In this document: piece after piece, positions 12,884 through 16,356 of the stretch
Layout of the letters: every line of letters starts with the position of its first letter
Position numbering within the stretch: position 1 is the first letter of the stretch
DNA from: Pseudomonadota bacterium
Lineage (GTDB): Bacteria; Pseudomonadota; Alphaproteobacteria; Micropepsales; Micropepsaceae
NCBI GenBank assembly: GCA_025360685.1
Contig: JANYBR010000111.1
Location: 1 to 16,356 of the forward strand
Length of the DNA: 16,356 bases
Direction of reading: 5' to 3'
Program-made: the position numbers and the translations under genes
The notes under the pieces: generated by a model
Database searches by the model: none
Told to the model about the DNA's origin: nothing
What the model saw: only the letters and a program-made list of their open reading frames with translations

Positions 12884-14716
12884 CTAGATTTTGGGCGGAA
12901 GGTTGGCGGCGGCGCTGAACGGCAGCGCCTGAAATGAGTCAGCTGCGCGCTGGGCGGCCGCCAGATCGTCTGCAGACAGTTGCGTCCGTAACGCGTCGAT
13001 TCTGGACTTGGACTCCGCATCACCTTGCGCGCCGGCGATGGCGTACCACTTGAACGCGTCCAGCAGGCTCACGGGCACGCCGTCGCCGCGCTCGTAGAGC
13101 ACGGCAAGATCGAATTGCGAGTCGACGTAACCGAGGTTCGCTGCGCGCGACAGCCACCGAACGGCTTCCGAGGCACTCTTCACGCCCGCCAGCCCTTGCG
13201 CATAGGCCACGGCAAGATTGTGCATCGCCTTGCGATTGCCCTGCAGCGCTGCGGCTTCATACCAGCGCATCGCCAATGCCGCATTGACCGCGGTTCCCGT
13301 GCCCTGCTGATAAAGCGTGCCGAGCATATATTGCGCGACCGCATTGCCGTGGACGGCCGCTCGGGTCATCCAGTGAAAGCCCGCCGCCGGATCGCGTGCA
13401 GATTTGGCTTCACTCAAGTACGTCGCGGCAATCGCCAGCTCGGCGGCACTGTCACCGGCTTCGGCACGCGCCGTCAATCGGTCCAGAGGAGTGCGCGCCG
13501 CCGCGTATTCGGCCGCGTGCGACCGCACGGTGATTGCAGCACTGCGCAGTGCTTCGTTCCGGCCGTCCTGCACGCCTTGGCTGAACGCGACGCCCGCTGC
13601 CGCAACAAACACCGCCGTGATGACAAGCCCGGCTGCGATATAACGGGTCCGAAAATCAGACTTCGGTTTTCTCTTCGGAACCGCGACTTCAGCCTTCGGC
13701 AATGCGGCAGCAATGGCTGACGCACGTGCATTGGCGAGAAACGAGGGTTGCAGTTCGACCGCTGGCTTAACCGCCTCGCTCGGTGCCTCGCTTTCGCCTT
13801 GGCTGAGCGGCGGCTCCTGCACCGGCAAAACTTCCTCGGTCAGATCGAGCACAGGCGCAGCGCCGTTTTCCACCAGGGCGGCGCGGGCAACGCTCTCAAC
13901 CGTCTGGATTCTGACATTGGTTTCGTTGAGCGCGGCGCGAGCCTCCTGTGCGGCGGCCTTCTGGCGCGTCTCGGTGTCATCGACGCGCGCGACGAGCGCG
14001 TTGAGCTTCTCCAGAATTTCCTTGATGCCGCCTTCGTCCGCCGCCGCATGGCTGCTCTTCTCCAGCTGTTGCTGACGGGCGTCGATCGCGGCAATCGTTT
14101 GCTCGAACAGGCTCAGGCGATGCTCTATAGAAGTGTTCAGAGACTCGATCGGCGGCGTGGCGCCGGCGACGCGCTCGGATGATGCAGCCAATTTTTCGGG
14201 CTCGTCGCCGGTGAGCGCGATTTCATCCGCGGCGGGCGCGCGACCAAAATTCTCCGTTGTCCGCGTGCGTTCGGTTCGCCTCGCGCGTCCATCCGATCCT
14301 GTTGCAGCGAGGAAGTCACCGGCTTCGGACGACGCACCCATCGCCATGGACACTTCGCGGGCGATGCCAACCATCGTTTCCGGCGACTCGGGTGCCGGCT
14401 CGGGCCGCGGCATTGTGAGGATGACAGCGCCTTCGCGCGGCTCTTCGGACGTAGGAACTTCATCGCTCCAATCGATGCCGCCAATGGTCCTGGCAAGAGT
14501 GGCAACGCTGTCTGCCGCAACGCAAAGCAGCAAATCTTCCTTCCGAATGAACTGTCCGTAGACGACGGGTCGTGGCAGCTGTGCCTCGATTGCAATCTTT
14601 CCCAGGGTCAGGTTTTCGACACCTTCCCTCTCTGCAAGGCTGCGCACGGCGCGAAATATCAGGGCGCGCGGCCCGTCGCGGCCCTCGGATTTCATCCCCG
14701 GTTCGGTAGTTCCCAC
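12884..14716 (-). CDS. TetR-type HTH, coiled-coil, transmembrane, Sel1-repeat fusion protein
   Basis: This is a 610-residue multidomain protein. Residues 16-65 form a TetR-type DNA-binding domain: ALIFRAVRSLAEREGVENLTLGKIAIEAQ, then the recognition helix LPRPVVYGQFIRKEDLL. No TetR ligand-binding domain follows. Residues 80-190 are Pro/Glu/Ala-rich and probably disordered; 195-280 are predicted coiled coil (LSLFEQTIAAIDARQQQLEK, IKEILEKLNALVARVDDTETRQKAAAQEARAAL). A single transmembrane helix is at about 359-379, preceded by the basic VPKRKPKSDFRTR, which places the N-terminus in the cytoplasm. Residues 420-570 contain at least four Sel1 repeats of about 36 residues (AQYMLGTLYQQGTG..., SQFDLAVLYERGDGVP...), predicted periplasmic. 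The C-terminal arrangement recalls PodJ-type polar proteins. I chose GTG 14716 because GAGGG lies 4 nt upstream; ATG 14695 is the alternative. Function is inferred: a membrane-bound one-component regulator or a scaffold. Confidence 0.85.
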   Translation of the reverse strand: MGTTEPGMKSEGRDGPRALIFRAVRSLAEREGVENLTLGKIAIEAQLPRPVVYGQFIRKEDLLLCVAADSVATLARTIGGIDWSDEVPTSEEPREGAVILTMPRPEPAPESPETMVGIAREVSMAMGASSEAGDFLAATGSDGRARRTERTRTTENFGRAPAADEIALTGDEPEKLAASSERVAGATPPIESLNTSIEHRLSLFEQTIAAIDARQQQLEKSSHAAADEGGIKEILEKLNALVARVDDTETRQKAAAQEARAALNETNVRIQTVESVARAALVENGAAPVLDLTEEVLPVQEPPLSQGESEAPSEAVKPAVELQPSFLANARASAIAAALPKAEVAVPKRKPKSDFRTRYIAAGLVITAVFVAAAGVAFSQGVQDGRNEALRSAAITVRSHAAEYAAARTPLDRLTARAEAGDSAAELAIAATYLSEAKSARDPAAGFHWMTRAAVHGNAVAQYMLGTLYQQGTGTAVNAALAMRWYEAAALQGNRKAMHNLAVAYAQGLAGVKSASEAVRWLSRAANLGYVDSQFDLAVLYERGDGVPVSLLDAFKWYAIAGAQGDAESKSRIDALRTQLSADDLAAAQRAADSFQALPFSAAANLPPKI

Positions 14717-14849
14717 AGCACCCTCACATGGTCCCAGAATGACAGGTGCAAGTTACCAAACGTAAAAGTCGAAGGTTCGGTTTGTACAAGTTTTGCCGTC
14801 AAACTCCGTAAAGGCGCTAGGCTGGCTAGAAACTCCCCTGGAAATCATC
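14717..14849. other. Divergent intergenic region (TetR-Sel1 / serine hydrolase)
   Basis: These 133 bp separate the fusion-regulator gene from the serine hydrolase gene. The central part (14750-14792) is less GC-rich than its surroundings and holds short inverted CAAAC (14757-14761) and GTTTG (14780-14784), flanked by the CAAGTT direct repeats. This is a natural place for an operator, but the symmetry is too short to call one. Confidence 0.3.
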
Positions 14850-16001
14850 GTGGCCGACGACCTTATCCCAGCGATTGACGGCCACTGTGCGTCCCGGTTT
14901 TCGCGCGTTCGGGAAAAATTTAACGAAAACTTCAGGCAACGCGATGAGCGCGGAGGTGCTGTTTCAGTCTGGCACGACCGCCGCCTGGTCGTAGACATCT
15001 GGGGCGGTTGGTCCGATGTCGCCCGGCAAACGCCCTGGCAACGCGACACGATTGTCAATTTCTTTTCCGTCAGCAAGGCGCTGTGCGCCATCGCCGCCAT
15101 GCGATTGGTCGACGAGCGAAAACTCGACCTGGACGCTCGCGTAGCGAGCTACTGGCCGGAATTTGCCGCCGCCGGAAAAGACGACATCACGGTTCGACAG
15201 TTGTTGTCGCACCAGGCCGGGTTGCCCGCGATCCGAGCACCTCTCGGCGATGGGGCAGCCATGGATTGGTCCGTGATGACCCAGGCGCTGGCCGCACAGT
15301 CGCCATGGTGGAAGCCGGGCACGGCACACGGCTACCACGTCAACACGTTCGGCTTTCTCGTGGGCGAGCTGCTGCGGTGTATATCGGGCCGTACGATCGG
15401 CACGTTGTTGCGCGAGGACGTGGCCGGACCTCTGGGCGCGGATGTTCACATTGGATTGCCCGCGTCAGAACATCATCGGGTCTCGGAATTTCGTTGGCCG
15501 GGCAACCCTGCGACGCCGCAAATCGACAGCGATGAAGCGCTGATGCGTTGGAACACCTATTGGAATCCTCCGGGCATTTCGGGCTCCCATTGGGTGAACA
15601 CAGCGCGCTGGCGCCAGGCCGAAGTTCCCTCCACCAACGGACACGGAAATGCGCGCGGCATCGCGCGCATCTATGCCGCTTTGGCGAACGGAGGCAGCAT
15701 CGATGGCGTTCGCCTGCTCAGCCGCGAAGCCATTGAGATGGCCACGCGGGAACAGGTGAACGGTCCTGACCTCATCAATCAGCGGCCGAGTCGCTTTGGG
15801 CTAGGATTTCAGCTCACTCAGCCGGAGCGGCCGCTTGGACCCAATCCTGGTGCGTTTGGCCATTTCGGCGCGGGAGGTTCGCTGGGCTTCTGCGATCCAG
15901 AAAGCAGAATCGCGTTTGGCTACGTCACCAACGACATGGGACCTCGCTGGCAAAATCCGCGCAACCGCGCGTTGCTCGAAGCGGTGTATGCCTCGTTGTA
16001 G
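14850..16001 (+). CDS. Class C beta-lactamase-like serine hydrolase
   Basis: This is a penicillin-binding-protein-type serine hydrolase of the beta-lactamase/EstB esterase family. From the chosen start the catalytic SxxK is S73-V-S-K76 (NFFSVSKAL), and the catalytic Tyr is probably Y161 in HGYHVNTFGFLVGELL. The third motif is the C-terminal HFGAGGS in place of KTG, as is common in esterase-type members. SHQAGLP and the FGLGFQL stretch are further family marks. No signal peptide is seen, so it is likely a cytoplasmic esterase rather than a periplasmic beta-lactamase. The frame is open to a TTG at 14793. I chose GTG 14850 (MADDLIPAIDGHC), which has GGA 7 nt upstream and gives 383 residues; this start is uncertain. 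It is divergent from the TetR-Sel1 gene. Confidence 0.88.
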   Translation: MADDLIPAIDGHCASRFSRVREKFNENFRQRDERGGAVSVWHDRRLVVDIWGGWSDVARQTPWQRDTIVNFFSVSKALCAIAAMRLVDERKLDLDARVASYWPEFAAAGKDDITVRQLLSHQAGLPAIRAPLGDGAAMDWSVMTQALAAQSPWWKPGTAHGYHVNTFGFLVGELLRCISGRTIGTLLREDVAGPLGADVHIGLPASEHHRVSEFRWPGNPATPQIDSDEALMRWNTYWNPPGISGSHWVNTARWRQAEVPSTNGHGNARGIARIYAALANGGSIDGVRLLSREAIEMATREQVNGPDLINQRPSRFGLGFQLTQPERPLGPNPGAFGHFGAGGSLGFCDPESRIAFGYVTNDMGPRWQNPRNRALLEAVYASL

Positions 16002-16015
16002 TGGCGTGCGAAACG

Positions 16016-16356
16016 CTAGACTGCGGTGCTCGGAACGCGGGTGCGCAATTGCTTCCTGTCGTTCACGATCCGCATCAGAGCGTTGATGACGACGATAGTC
16101 GCACCGTAGACGATGAGCTGTGCGCCGTTTGGTGTATCGCTGTAGCCGACAAGCGTGTGTAACAGGCGGCCTGCTATCCCGCTTTCGGGCAGCAACCAGG
16201 AAGAATCCCAGACCGGCGTGGTCATGACTTCCAGATATCCGGCCTGCTGCATGAACACCACCGCTTGCGACGCCATTCCTGCGGCAAGCAAGGTGATCAG
16301 CCAGGATGTGATGGCGAACAAGCGGTGCGCGGGAATGGTGAGAAGTCCAAGATACA
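16016..16356 (-). CDS. FTR1-family iron permease, C-terminal part
   Basis: This is the C-terminal part (about 113 codons) of an FTR1/EfeU-type iron permease; the frame is open at 16356 and the rest lies outside the window. Visible are the end of one helix (LFAITSWLITLLAAGMASQAVVF), the family segment QQAGYLEVMTTPVWDSSWLLPESGIAGRLLHTLVGY, and a last transmembrane helix (GAQLIVYGATIVVINALM) followed by a basic tail. The segment containing AAGMASQAV is conserved in FTR1 proteins. The REXXE iron-binding motifs lie further N-terminal and cannot be checked here. The stop codon is 15 nt from the stop of the convergent serine hydrolase gene, without a visible terminator. Whether it belongs to an EfeUOB-like system cannot be judged. 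Confidence 0.85.
   Translation of the reverse strand, partial: YLGLLTIPAHRLFAITSWLITLLAAGMASQAVVFMQQAGYLEVMTTPVWDSSWLLPESGIAGRLLHTLVGYSDTPNGAQLIVYGATIVVINALMRIVNDRKQLRTRVPSTAV

Noticed and set aside
14754..14788. Possible long inverted repeat between the TetR-Sel1 and serine hydrolase genes
   Set aside because: Only a 5-bp core (CAAAC/GTTTG) is exact; the extended arms match poorly, so I mention it as context but do not call an operator.

Overview
The window is GC-rich, densely packed chromosomal DNA from a Gram-negative bacterium. It is most likely an alphaproteobacterium: the MotB N-terminus has the GHGGHHGGAWKVAYADF pattern common there, the Bpt-type leucyltransferase and DUF502 protein are typical of the group, and there are outer-membrane and lipoprotein genes. 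I cannot name the genus. I see no insertion sequence, phage gene, CRISPR array or rRNA, and no gene-free stretch over about 260 bases.

Layout. Positions 1-2306 (minus strand) hold a marR-emrA-emrB drug-efflux operon: a MarR repressor, a HlyD/EmrA-type membrane fusion protein and the N-terminal 220 residues of an EmrB-type DHA2 transporter that runs off the left edge. A sigma70-like promoter overlain by an imperfect palindrome precedes marR and looks like its own operator. A short ModE-like DNA-binding protein follows (2404-2784, minus). Positions 2867-5586 (minus) form a phosphate-acquisition pair: an OprO/OprP-type porin, then pstS, ending in a strong hairpin terminator. Four PHO-box-like 7-mers at exact 11-bp spacing lie upstream of the porin, so PhoB control is likely. 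A flavin reductase-like gene lies upstream on the same strand.

Positions 6322-8069 (plus) hold motB and bpt (N-end-rule leucyltransferase). Converging on bpt with overlapping stop codons is metG followed by a GNAT acetyltransferase gene, joined by an ATGA stop/start overlap (minus). A DUF502 membrane protein and tRNA-Thr(UGU) follow on the plus strand. Next come a lipoprotein of unknown function (minus) and an alpha/beta hydrolase (plus), which diverge.

The most unusual gene is at 12884-14716 (minus). It encodes one polypeptide with a TetR-type DNA-binding domain, a long low-complexity/coiled-coil region, one transmembrane helix and at least four Sel1 repeats predicted to be periplasmic. This layout suggests a membrane-anchored, one-component regulator or a polar-scaffold-like protein. 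It is divergent from a class C beta-lactamase-like serine hydrolase (plus). The right edge holds the C-terminal part of an FTR1-family iron permease (minus).

Start codons were chosen from Shine-Dalgarno spacing and signal-peptide position. Several differ from the longest possible reading frame, and this is noted per gene.
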